From: Poriferisodalis sp965226645
GTDB taxonomy: Bacteria; Actinomycetota; Acidimicrobiia; Acidimicrobiales; Poriferisodalaceae
Direction of reading: 5' to 3'
Assembly: GCA_965226645.1 (NCBI GenBank)
Contig: CBDDDL010000001.1
Location: forward strand, 310,001 to 374,000
DNA length: 64,000 nt
Below, in pieces: positions 17,086 to 25,177 of this stretch. Each line of letters opens with the position of its first letter. Within the stretch, counting starts at the first letter, position 1. Under the pieces are notes generated by a model. That model did no database searches, was not told the origin of the DNA, and worked only from the letters and a program-made list of their open reading frames with translations. The position numbers and the translations under genes are program-made.

Positions 17086-17721
17086 ATGGCGGCGGCGAAG
17101 CGCGTCCTTCCGTGGCGACGCTCGTCGAACGCGGTCGCAGCAGACATCTCGCCGGTCGTCGAGCGATACAAGCAGCGTTGGCCCAAGAGCTCTCCCGACC
17201 TTGTCGTGCGTGCCTACGAGGCGGCTGCCCGCGCGCACGAGGGGCAGCGCCGACGTACCGGGGAGCCGTACATCACCCACCCCGTAGCGGTGGCGAGAGT
17301 GGTGGCCGATCTGGGCCTCGACGACACCTCGATCGCGGCGGCGCTGCTGCATGACGCCGTGGAAGACACCGGCGTCCAGCTGGTCGCGCTGTCCGATGAG
17401 TTCGGCGCTGAGGTCGCGGCCATCGTCGACGGCGTCACCAAGCTCGAACGGGTGCGCTTCGCGTCCAAGCAGGCACAACAGGCCGCAACGCTGCGAAAGA
17501 TGCTCGTCGCGATCGCGAACGATCCGCGGGTGCTGATGATCAAGCTGTCCGACCGGCTGCACAACATGCGCACGCTCGGGGCGCTGAGCGGTGCCAAGCA
17601 AGCCGATGTGGCCCGCGAGACGCTGGACATCTACGCACCGCTGGCTAACCGGCTCGGCATGCAGCAGGTGCGTGACGAGCTCGAAGATCTTGCGTTCGCG
17701 GTATCGCTGGGTGGACCGTGA
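17086..17721 (+). pseudogene. RelA/SpoT (Rel) N-terminal ppGpp hydrolase domain, truncated
   Basis: 211 residues from ATG at 17086. The HD hydrolase domain of Rel is complete up to its last helices: GEPYITHPVAVARVVADLGL, the HD pair in LLHDAVEDT, VDGVTKLERVRF, the ED-equivalent region LIKLSDRLHNMRTLG, and YAPLANRLGMQQV. After LEDLAFA the sequence leaves the family and stops at 17721. The junction (about 17698) coincides with the start of a repeat unit of gene A copy 3. Synthetase, TGS and ACT domains (about 500 residues) are missing. It could still make a small hydrolase-only protein; a rearranged remnant is more likely. A full Rel elsewhere would be expected. Confidence 0.8.
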
Positions 17722-17842
17722 CGTGTCGAACTTCGAGGATCAGGTGCGGTTGCGCATGGTGGAGGAGACGCGGTATCGCTGGGTGGACCATGAGGTGCGC
17801 AACTTCGAGACACGCACCCGGCTGGATTGCTGCCGGCCCGAG
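17699..17842 (+). repeat. 72-bp tandem repeat, two degenerate units
   Basis: CGGTATCGCTGGGTGGACC occurs at 17699 and again at 17771. Each 72-bp unit encodes 24 residues starting RYRWVD and containing NFE. The first unit begins exactly where Rel homology ends, so the repeat may have been the recombination site. Confidence 0.7.
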
Positions 17843-19212
17843 ACCCGCGTGGTGACCACGACCGAGACGGTGACGGTGACCGAGTCGGCTGTGCCTGACG
17901 CGGCGTGCACCGCGGCGGGGTACGCGTTGAGCGCTGCGTTGGTGTGCGAGCATCCCGCCGGGGTCGATCTGGGCGATGTGTCCTATGAGTGCGACACCGG
18001 CTGGGCTGCTGCCGCCGGCGATCCCACGTCGTGTGAGCGCGCCGTCACCGAGGAGCCCGACTGGGACTGCCCCGACGCGCCCGCGTACACCCTGGACACC
18101 TCGACCACCCCGCCGCACTGCCATCTGGTGGGTCCGTGCCCGCCGGCGGCGTTGGGCGCTTTGGGGGCGGGCGTGACGACCCGCACGGGCAGCTGGGACG
18201 ATTCGTGCCGTTCGGGCGTCTGGGCAGCGCTCAGTCACCGCACTGGGCGCGCAGCTGGACGTTCTCCCTGGACGCGGCGGCGACGGTCGCCGTGAGCCAA
18301 GCCGGGGTCTACACCATCGAGGCCACCACCTTCTACCGGCACAGAGATTCCCGCCCCCAGCGCACCACCGGCGCCTACACCCTCACCGTGTCCGTCGACC
18401 ACACACCACGCGCCGCGGGCCAGCCTGTCGAGCTGCGGGTCGAGAACGGCACCGAGGTGACCAGCGCATGGAACTACCGGCCCGGTGCTGCCGCTGTCCA
18501 AATCGCGTCGGCGTTCCCCGAGGGGATCGATGCCGCCGTCGAGGTCACCAGCAGAGGCCGCGCCACGCTCTCCGCCACTCCCAGCGCGGTCGGCCAGTAT
18601 GCGGTCCTGGTGACCTACGCCAACGGAACGGCCGCCCTCACCAAAGCCACCACCATCGACTCATACTGCCCAGACGGCCAAGACGAGTTGCCCGCAGGCT
18701 GCGGCACGCCCTTGCGGGCGCTGATGAAGCGGCCAGGACAGATCATCGTTTCGCCGCTCCCCGAGCACATTGTGAATCTTGCCCAGGACTGCTACAGGAC
18801 GAGTCCGTCCGGCGAGCCGGACGAGTGGCTCTGTCGGCGACTTCAAGAGTCCCGGGTGTACATCAGCAAGACGAGCGACCAGATCGAAGGCACCTCTGAT
18901 GCGCATGTCGACTATGGCACGTAGTTGGTGCTCGCATCGGACGAGATGCTCGAGGGGTGTCAGTCGATCACGTCGGAGCATTGGCAGTGCGACTACCGAG
19001 CAGATTGGTTGTGGACTCCTGCAGAGTTCGAGGGGTCGATGGGTGCCTACGTCTTATCGGCTTTCGTCAGCGGGGTATTGGACCCGGCGCGCTGTGCGGT
19101 GCTGTTGAACGCTACGTGGCTGTCTGCTTTTGTTGTCCCGGGAGTCAGTCCGATGCTGGGCGCCTCTTCCGTCATTTCCTGCGGGGGTTTGTTCGTGGAT
19201 GAGGAATCGTAG
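17699..19212 (+). pseudogene. gene A copy 3: truncated, one frameshift, one in-frame TAG
   Basis: It starts at the Rel junction with two RYRWVD units, then a Cys-containing region (CTAAGYALS, DWDCPDAP, TTPPHCH) absent from copy 1, then a shortened PPC-like domain. A single-base indel near 18213 shifts the frame between DDSCRS and RLGSAQSPHW; most of the PPC-like domain is deleted before GVYTIEATTF. The Cys-rich end follows (SYCPDG, LEGCQSITSEHWQCDY) but a TAG at 18922-18924 interrupts it in frame. With one base added, 17699-19212 is 505 codons. It keeps the 13-bp spacer to gene B. Confidence 0.7.
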
Positions 19213-19225
19213 TGGAGGTGGATCG

Positions 19226-20114
19226 ATGGACTGGCTGGATGCTGTGAGGATGCGGTACTGCAGGCGGCGCCGTGACGGGGCGCGTCGGGGTGCGGGCGCA
19301 TTTCGGGCGGTGGGCTTGGCGTGTGTGGTTGCGGTGGCTGTGTCGCTTTTGGGGGTGCACAGGATCGCCCGAGCGCGGCGACGGCGTTGGCTCACAGAAT
19401 CAACAGCCCTCAGCGCCGGGCGCTGTCGCGGACCTCGGCTCCGATGAGGATGCCGAAGCCATGAGAGCACTCAAAGAGCTGGACTTTGTTGAGCTGACCA
19501 GCGGGCCTGCGGTGCTCGAGCCGGGGGTGTTCCAGCACTATAGAGAGCTCGGGGTGATCGAGTTCCTCGACAGCTACATCATCAACATGCCGCCCACCGC
19601 TGAGCTCATCTCGGGAGCCGCGCTGATCAACAGCGGGATTGCGAACCGCTATTTCTATACCGACGCCGGTGCCGAGGGCGGGACTCTGCATCTGTTCGAG
19701 AACAGGTTGCTCTATCTCGCTTCCAGAGCGATCAGGTCGGTGCCCTCCAGCGGCGGCTCCCAGGTGCTGCACGACGCGTTCCTCGAGGCGCTCGAGGAAT
19801 GCGGCCGCAACTCGCCGTGGCCCGATGTGGAGCTGTTCGTGATGCACAGCGGACGCGGTTTCGACATGCTGCCCTCGCGCGTCGAGTCCGAGTTCGGGCT
19901 GTCGTACTACGAGTACTCCGAGCTGCGCCACGAGTGCGCCCTGTATGCGGTGACCTATCCCACGCTCGATGCGGCCCTACGCGACGAGCTGCTCGCCCCC
20001 CAGCGCGCGTACTTCGCCCGACAGGTGCTCGAAGGGCTGACCGAGCTTCCCATCCCCGAGATGCCCGCCAGGTACCAACACGACATTGACGAACTGCGCG
20101 CGAACGGTTGGTAG
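19226..20114 (+). pseudogene. gene B copy 3: lipoprotein with a one-base shift in its lipobox
   Basis: ATG at 19226 follows a ribosome site (GTGGAGGTGG) 13 bp after gene A. The signal region (RAVGLACVVAVAVSLLG) runs in one frame and the rest in another. Deleting one G from the G5 run 19351-19355 restores the lipobox SLLGC and a 295-residue frame. The body matches copies 1 and 2: VIEFLDSYIINMPPTAEL, HDAFLEALEECGRNSPWPDV, FGLSYYEYSELRHECALYAV, TYPTLDAALRDELLAPQRA, end ELRANGW. As written an alternative start (19272) would give a protein without a lipid anchor. The run length decides whether this is a live lipoprotein, a phase-variable one or an artefact. Confidence 0.7.
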
Positions 20115-20127
20115 TGGGCCGTTTGGA

Positions 20128-20325
20128 GCCTTCTTCGTGCCGTGGCGGTGGCAGTTGCAGTCATGGATCGAGCGTGTCAGGCGGATGCGCCGGTCGGTCT
20201 CTGATCTGAACTTGCGGTCGTACAGGAACTCATCAGCCAGGGTGCGGTTGAACCGTTCGGCTTTCTCGTTGTCGTGAGCTTTGACGTAGGCGACTCGGGA
20301 ACAGCCGTCGCGGGCCGCTGGCGTT
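20128..20325 (-). pseudogene. IS481-type transposase, C-terminal remnant
   Basis: The minus strand encodes AYVKAHDNEKAERFNRTLADE, then LYDRKFRSETDRR and a short HDCNCHRHGT end. KAERFNRTL with a following Y/R-rich helix is the C-terminal hallmark (catalytic Glu region) of IS481/IS3-type integrases. Nothing upstream matches the rest of the transposase and no inverted repeats are seen. This is the edge of the accessory island. Confidence 0.65.
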
Positions 20326-20812
20326 ATGACCGCAGGTGCGTCACGGGGACGACGGCGATGTCGTCGTTGGTCTCGAACACCCTGCCGACGGCGGTGACGA
20401 CGATCAAGCGCGACGGCTCGCCGGCGCGTTGGGTGTCGACTTTGGCGCGCATGCGGCGCAGTGATGCAATCGCGGCATCGATGGCTGTTGCTCCGCCGAG
20501 CTTTATCTCGACGGCGGCCCAATCGCCGGCTCCTTGGGTGAGGATCGCGTCGACTTCGAGGTCCTTGCTGTCCCGGTAGTGCATGGCCTCGGCGCCGAAG
20601 GTCTGGGCGTAGACACGAAGGTCGCGGATCACCAGCGATTCGAAGAGGAAGCCGAGCGGTTCGATGACGAACGCATCGGTCAATCGGTCGAGATACCGCC
20701 GAACTGTGTCGCGGTCAGATGGACCGCCGAAGCCTGCGGTGTCTTCAACCAACGTTCGCAGCGAGGCGGATGTGGCTTCGTTGCGAGCGAGAGACGTGAT
20801 CAGTGCCAGCAT
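20324..20812 (-). pseudogene. DUF4143-type ATPase, C-terminal fragment with internal deletion
   Basis: 162 residues. Seen: a winged-helix-like SLRTLVEDTAGFG and DTVRRYLDRLTDAFVIE segment, then FLFESLVIRDLRVYAQTFG and HYRDSKDLEVDAIL, the nuclease-like C-terminal region of DUF4143 proteins. The N-terminal AAA+ ATPase domain is missing. About 45 residues normally found between the wing (LTDAFVIE) and FLFESLV are absent in frame. It is therefore a remnant, although the frame is open. Confidence 0.75.
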
Positions 20813-20911
20813 CTTCCGTGGATCGTGCGCGACCGGCTCCGCTGTGGTCGGTGGCGGCGACGGCGGGCTTCACCGAGGGCGCTTCCTGGGATTCGGCTCG
20901 GAGCCGCTCAG

Positions 20912-22180
20912 CTAGCTGCGATCGCGCCAGAGCCTCGCCATCGCCGACGCGGCGCGGTAGATGCGCTCGGGACCGCCACGCTGGTCGTCGCGGAGCAGGT
21001 CGGTTGACACTCGCATGGCCAGGTTGCCCATCTGGGGCGAGCGAATGGCGATCTGTGTCAGGCGCCGCATCAGACCCGGTTGGCCGAGCGCGCGGGTGGC
21101 GATTCGACCGAGATGGTGGTAGCGCTGCCAACGCGCAGCCAGCTCAGTCTCGTAGTGCCGCAGTTCGAGCCCGTCGTCGGCTTCGAGCGCGCGGCCGATG
21201 ACTTCGGCTGCCAGCCGGCCGGTGCCCACCGCAGGTCCGATGCCGTCGCCGTTCCAGGGGTTCACGCTGCCGGCCGCATCGCCGACGGCGACCCAGTTGG
21301 GGCCTGAACGCGGCCGAACCGAACCCCCCATGGGCAATCGACCCCCGGCCGGAGGCGTGTGCGGACCGTCCGGGTTGATTTCCCACCGGTCCGGTATCTG
21401 CTGGGTCCATTGCTCAAACAGACGATCCAGTGAGATCGCCTCGTTGCCGAAATGGTGGCTGAGCAGACCCACGCCGACATTGGCCGTACCGTCCCCGACC
21501 GGGAACACCCAGCCGTACCCGGGCAGCTGACCGCCGTCGCGGTCGATGAGCGCGAACACCGATTCGATCCACGGCTCGGCGTGACGGGGAGTCGGGTAAT
21601 AGGCGCGCATCGCCAGACCTTGCGCGTAGGTACGCGTGCGGGCGGTGCCCAGCGCGCGTCCGAACGTCGAACTCGGCCCGTCGGCGATCACCACGTAGCG
21701 GGCGAGAGCGACGAGGGGCCCGCTGGGTGCACTGCCGGTGCCGCTGCCCAGCGCGTGGCAACCGCGCAGGTGGCCATCGGCGATGAGCGGCGCTGTCACT
21801 TCGGTGCCGGTCCACATGTGTGCACCGGCTGCACGCGCTCGTGCGGCGATGAGCGCATCCAGTCGAGGCCTCCGTACGACGACGCCGTAGTGAGGGAGGC
21901 GTTCGTCGGACGGCCAGCGCATCTCCAGGCTGCGGCCGTGTGCCGTCATGCGGAGACCATCGTGGCGATGCCAACGGGCCGCAATCGGGTCGCAGCCCAT
22001 GTCGATGAGCTCGCCGACGGCGCCCGGTGTCAAAGCGTCACCGCAGACTCGTTCGCGCGGGTGGGTCGATCGCTCGATGAGCAGGACATCGTGCCCCGCC
22101 CGCGCAGCCCAATACGCCGCCGCGCAGCCCGCCGGTCCGCCGCCCACAACGAGCACGTCACAGGCTCTGGTTTCGGTCAC
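20912..22180 (-). CDS. geranylgeranyl-reductase-family flavoprotein, probable menaquinone side-chain reductase (MenJ-like)
   Basis: 422 residues, GTG at 22180. Seen: FAD dinucleotide-binding loop VVGGGPAGCAAAYWAARAG, RVCGDALTPGAV, the PG-x-GW segment in LPGYGWVFPVGDG, and the C-terminal FAD contact VAVGDAAGSVNPWNGDGIGP. These define the geranylgeranyl reductase family. Known: MenJ of mycobacteria reduces one isoprene unit of menaquinone. Here the gene stands next to bc-complex and nuo genes, so action on the respiratory quinone is a reasonable inference; a role in isoprenoid lipid reduction is the alternative. It runs away from the respiratory operon, downstream of the membrane cytochrome on the same strand. 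Confidence 0.8.
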   Translation of the reverse strand: MTETRACDVLVVGGGPAGCAAAYWAARAGHDVLLIERSTHPRERVCGDALTPGAVGELIDMGCDPIAARWHRHDGLRMTAHGRSLEMRWPSDERLPHYGVVVRRPRLDALIAARARAAGAHMWTGTEVTAPLIADGHLRGCHALGSGTGSAPSGPLVALARYVVIADGPSSTFGRALGTARTRTYAQGLAMRAYYPTPRHAEPWIESVFALIDRDGGQLPGYGWVFPVGDGTANVGVGLLSHHFGNEAISLDRLFEQWTQQIPDRWEINPDGPHTPPAGGRLPMGGSVRPRSGPNWVAVGDAAGSVNPWNGDGIGPAVGTGRLAAEVIGRALEADDGLELRHYETELAARWQRYHHLGRIATRALGQPGLMRRLTQIAIRSPQMGNLAMRVSTDLLRDDQRGGPERIYRAASAMARLWRDRS

Positions 22181-22237
22181 GTCGACCTCGGACGGATATA
22201 GCTCAGTCGGGCGCGCCGTCGGCGCGCGTCCCGGTGA

Positions 22238-23002
22238 CTAGTGGGCGCCACCCGCGCCCGCGTCAGAGCCGCCGCCGAGGTGTTCCCATTCGGCGTCGCG
22301 CTCTGCTTCGACCTCGTCGCTCAAGTTCTCGCCGCCGATGACCTCACGGACATATCGCGCGACGGAATAGAGCTGGTGGGGCGGGAGCACCTCGCCGAAC
22401 GCGGGCATGTTCGAGCCCGTCTCGCCTGAGACATGGGGTCCGCCCGCGCGATTCGGGTCGCCGTAGACCTGCCCGACGCCGATGCCCTCCGAACCGAGCG
22501 AGATCCATTCGATGAAGGAGTCGTCGAGATTCGGGAACGTGGCGAGGACCTCGCCGTTGTGGAGCGGGCGGCCCACCAAGGACCCGTCTGAGCCGGATCC
22601 GTCGCCGCCGTGGCAGCTCGCGCATCGCACGGCGAACGTGGTTGCGCCCTCGTTGATTGCGGTGATCGGTACAGGCGGCGGTTCGGTCAGTTTCCAGTAC
22701 ACGAATCCCCACAGCGGCAAGCAGACCAGCACGGGGAGCACCCACACGGGAATGCGGTGGCGTGTTCGCGCGGCAACGACCCGCCCGGGATCTGGTTCGA
22801 TGGCGGGCTCAGGCTCTGCCAGTGCGGCCTGCTTGGCCGCAGCGATCATCTCCGCGGGACCCGGCCCCGCGGCCACGGCTGATCCAGCTGCAGGCGCTGG
22901 GCCACCAGGCGCCGCTGCGCCGCTGCCGTCGTCCTCCAGCACGCCCAAAGCGACGCGACGCTGCCGCGAGCGCTCTAGCAAGTACTCGGGAACTTCTGCC
23001 AC
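22238..23002 (-). CDS. membrane-anchored monohaem c-type cytochrome of the bc-complex locus
   Basis: 254 residues, GTG at 23002. The N terminus has the motif VPEYLLERS and an Ala/Pro/Gly-rich cytoplasmic stretch, then one membrane helix (VWVLPVLVCLPLWGFVYW, about residues 88-105). A cytochrome c domain follows with CASCHGGDGSGSDG and a distal Met candidate in SNMPAFGEVL. The end is Gly/Ala/His-rich. Known: such class I cytochromes carry electrons from the Rieske/cytochrome complex. It is divergent from the bc operon across a 395-bp region. The N-terminal motif recurs in the subunit-IV-like gene (25178), suggesting the two associate. Confidence 0.85.
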   Translation of the reverse strand: MAEVPEYLLERSRQRRVALGVLEDDGSGAAAPGGPAPAAGSAVAAGPGPAEMIAAAKQAALAEPEPAIEPDPGRVVAARTRHRIPVWVLPVLVCLPLWGFVYWKLTEPPPVPITAINEGATTFAVRCASCHGGDGSGSDGSLVGRPLHNGEVLATFPNLDDSFIEWISLGSEGIGVGQVYGDPNRAGGPHVSGETGSNMPAFGEVLPPHQLYSVARYVREVIGGENLSDEVEAERDAEWEHLGGGSDAGAGGAH

Positions 23003-23055
23003 TGTCTCCTCCGCGGGGTTGCCCCCAGGGCTTATCGAACGAGTTTGCGGTGCAG

Positions 23056-23095
23056 GTTACGCGCCCGAGGACCCGGAGCACGTTACGCGCCCGAG
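23056..23095. repeat. two direct copies of GTTACGCGCCCGAG
   Basis: The 14-mer is identical at 23056-23069 and 23082-23095, a 26-bp start-to-start distance (about 2.5 helical turns). It may be a regulator-binding pair in the divergent promoter region. Confidence 0.6.
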
Positions 23096-23138
23096 CACAT
23101 CAGCGGGCAAGTCTGCCACGCAGGCACAGCATCGCGGC

Positions 23139-23171
23139 GTGCCAGAGCGATGTGCCAGAGCGATGTGCCAG
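23139..23171. repeat. 13-bp tandem repeat GTGCCAGAGCGAT, about 2.5 units
   Basis: Units at 23139-23151 and 23152-23164, then GTGCCAG (23165-23171). They are perfect and contiguous, in the region between the divergent cytochrome genes. Confidence 0.7.
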
Positions 23172-23397
23172 CGGGTCTCTGCCGGTGCCCTCACGCAGGA
23201 GCGACGGCTGCGGCGCGGGCGTCGTCGCCCGATCGGACCGCCGGATTTGTGGACCCTGACGGTCGCCGTGCTAGAACATCACGCGCCATCACCGGGGCGC
23301 CGGTAATCTTTGCCCCGGTCTCGCCGCGGCTCACCGCCGCGGTTGCGCCGAATTGCAGCAAGCCGAAGTCGACAGAACGACGCGGGAGGAAGAACGA

Positions 23398-23832
23398 GTG
23401 GTCGCGCTCTTCACATCGATCTTCGTGACCGCGCTGATGGTGCGGGGGATCGTCGCCTACGGCAAGCGCCGGCCGACGAACCGCCCGACCACGTGGGGCG
23501 AGGCCATGCTGGGCGCGGCCTACGTGTTCATGCTGCTGCTGCTGGTCTTCGGAATCGTCCCGGACCGCTGGATTCGGCTGACCGACAACGAGTGGGGATG
23601 GTCCGTCGAGAAGTTCCTCTTCACTGAAGGGCAGTTCCTTACCTCGCCGATCACCTTCCCGCCCACACGCATGGACTTGAAGAAGGTCAGCGACCTAGTG
23701 GTCGTGATCGAGCATCTCGCAGCCCTCGTGGGCTTGCCGATGCTGTGGCTGTGGTGGCAGCGTCGCGACAAGGCCCAGCCCGCCGACGAGCCCACGTCGG
23801 ACTTCGGACGTCCCCTCATCAAGGGCAACTGA
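23398..23832 (+). CDS. two-helix membrane protein at the head of the bc-complex operon
   Basis: 144 residues from GTG at 23398, chosen for the excellent ribosome site GGAGGAAG 6 bp upstream; the frame is open for 15 more codons before it. Hydrophobic segments lie at about residues 3-20 and 37-56, with a third weaker one near 105-120 (LAALVGLPMLWLWW). Between them is a Trp/Pro-rich, probably external region (RWIRLTDNEWGWSVEKFLF). The charged C terminus precedes the ferredoxin gene by 12 bp. I do not recognise the family. Its place before ferredoxin and cytochrome b suggests an accessory subunit of the bc complex. Confidence 0.7.
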   Translation: MVALFTSIFVTALMVRGIVAYGKRRPTNRPTTWGEAMLGAAYVFMLLLLVFGIVPDRWIRLTDNEWGWSVEKFLFTEGQFLTSPITFPPTRMDLKKVSDLVVVIEHLAALVGLPMLWLWWQRRDKAQPADEPTSDFGRPLIKGN

Positions 23833-23844
23833 GAGCGCGCAGAT

Positions 23845-24261
23845 ATGGCAAGCAGTGACGCCAACCCGCCGATGCCCAAGTTCCGGGACGACTACGTCTT
23901 GCAACAGGTCGATGCCGCGTACCTCGATGCAGCGGTCAAGCCGAAGCAGTTCATCAACATCGACCAGTCCGAGTGCATCCAGTGCGAAGGCTGCGTGGAC
24001 ATCTGCCCGTGGAAGTGCATCTGGTATGTGTCCACCGAGGCAATTGACGAGGCCGTCGGGGTTGAACTGCCGGGCCTCGACCCCACCGACAACGCCATCT
24101 TCATCATCGACGACGACGTTTGCACCCGTTGCGCGCTGTGCGTCGACCGCTGCCCCACCGGAGTCATCACGCTCGGGCGGGTCAGCAATACTCCGCCGCC
24201 AGGCGGCGACGTTCACGGCCGCACGCATACGCACGGCTACGCCTACGGGATGCGCTTGTAG
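23845..24261 (+). CDS. 8Fe-8S ferredoxin-type subunit in the bc operon
   Basis: 138 residues. Two complete four-cysteine motifs: CIQCEGCVDICPWKC (about residues 51-65) and CTRCALCVDRCPTG (about residues 93-106), enough for two [4Fe-4S] clusters. The end is His/Gly-rich (HGRTHTHGYAYG). Known: standard bc1 or b6f operons do not encode such a protein. Cotranscription with cytochrome b, subunit IV and Rieske genes points to a peripheral electron-entry subunit, or a soluble ferredoxin that docks to the complex. That partner role is inferred. Confidence 0.85.
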   Translation: MASSDANPPMPKFRDDYVLQQVDAAYLDAAVKPKQFINIDQSECIQCEGCVDICPWKCIWYVSTEAIDEAVGVELPGLDPTDNAIFIIDDDVCTRCALCVDRCPTGVITLGRVSNTPPPGGDVHGRTHTHGYAYGMRL

Positions 24262-24301
24262 CCCCCCCCTGCCCACACCGAAGGACCCAACCCGCATCGA
24301 T

Positions 24302-25102
24302 ATGGCGAACACGCTCGAGAATCCCAACGCCAAGCCGAAACTGCCCGATCGCCTCGCGAACGCGCAGCAGGCAGCCGCGGATTGGATGCAGGACAGCCAG
24401 TTCTGGACATCGGTCTTCCGTCCCGGCTCGATCTTCCGCAAGGGCTACACCGACAGCCCGCGGAATCGCTCCTACGTCGTCATGAACAGCGTCCTGTACC
24501 ACCTTCATCCCGTGAAGGTGAAGCGGCACGCGGTGAAGGTCAGCTACACGCTGTGCCTCGGCGGACTCAGCTTTTTCCTGTTCATCCTGCTGACCATCAC
24601 AGGCATCTTCTTGATGTTCTTCTACCGACCCACCGACACGGCGGCCTGGGCGGACATCGAGAGCCTGCACACACAGGTCGCCTTCGGCCTGCTCGTGCGC
24701 AACATGCACCGATGGGCTGCGCACCTCATGGTGCTGTCGGTGTTCTTGCACATGGCGCGCGTCTTCTACCACGGCGCGTACAAGGCGCCGCGCGAATTCA
24801 ACTGGGTCGTCGGCGTGATGTTGCTGCAGCTGACGTTGCTGCTCAGCTTCACGGGATACCTGTTGCCGTGGGACCAGCTGTCGCTGTGGGCGGTGACCGT
24901 GGGCACGAACATGATGGGGTTCACCCCGGTGTTCGGCAATCAAGTTCGGTTCGTGCTGTTAGGGAGCCACGAAATCGGCGCGGAGACACTCCTGCGCTGG
25001 TATGTGCTGCATGTGCTCATGCTCCCCTTCGTGATCGTCATCTTCATGGCGATCCACTTCTGGAGAGTCAGAAAGGACGGAGGCATATCGGGACCCTTGT
25101 AA
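24302..25102 (+). CDS. cytochrome b6-like subunit (split cytochrome b, N-terminal half)
   Basis: 266 residues, four transmembrane helices, ending RKDGGISGPL almost exactly as chloroplast cytochrome b6 does. Haem ligands: His pair in MHRWAAHLMVLSVFLHMARV (13 residues between) and a second pair in LHVLMLPFVIVIFMAIHFW (14 between, the b6-type spacing). TGYLLPWDQLS marks the Qo-side helix. Cys85 in TLCLGG aligns with b6 Cys35, which holds the extra haem c(i)/c(n) of b6f-type complexes. Known: it oxidises quinol and cycles electrons to the Qi site. Most actinobacteria have unsplit QcrB, so this is unusual. The ATG at 24302 fits the family length. Confidence 0.92.
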   Translation: MANTLENPNAKPKLPDRLANAQQAAADWMQDSQFWTSVFRPGSIFRKGYTDSPRNRSYVVMNSVLYHLHPVKVKRHAVKVSYTLCLGGLSFFLFILLTITGIFLMFFYRPTDTAAWADIESLHTQVAFGLLVRNMHRWAAHLMVLSVFLHMARVFYHGAYKAPREFNWVVGVMLLQLTLLLSFTGYLLPWDQLSLWAVTVGTNMMGFTPVFGNQVRFVLLGSHEIGAETLLRWYVLHVLMLPFVIVIFMAIHFWRVRKDGGISGPL

Positions 25103-25177
25103 GGAATCCAGCGACGACGCGCCCGCTTCGAAGCTCACCGTCCGTTTCCTGACGCTGCCCCCGACCCCCACAAGCAG

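Larger units (their letters stand above)
23003..23397. promoter_or_regulatory. divergent regulatory region between cytochrome c and the bc operon
   Basis: 395 bp without a convincing gene, between oppositely oriented respiratory genes. It contains two direct copies of GTTACGCGCCCGAG (23056-23069, 23082-23095) 26 bp apart and a 13-bp tandem repeat (23139-23171). Short open frames cross it but show no protein features. It presumably carries promoters for both directions; no classical -35/-10 pair is evident. Confidence 0.5.
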
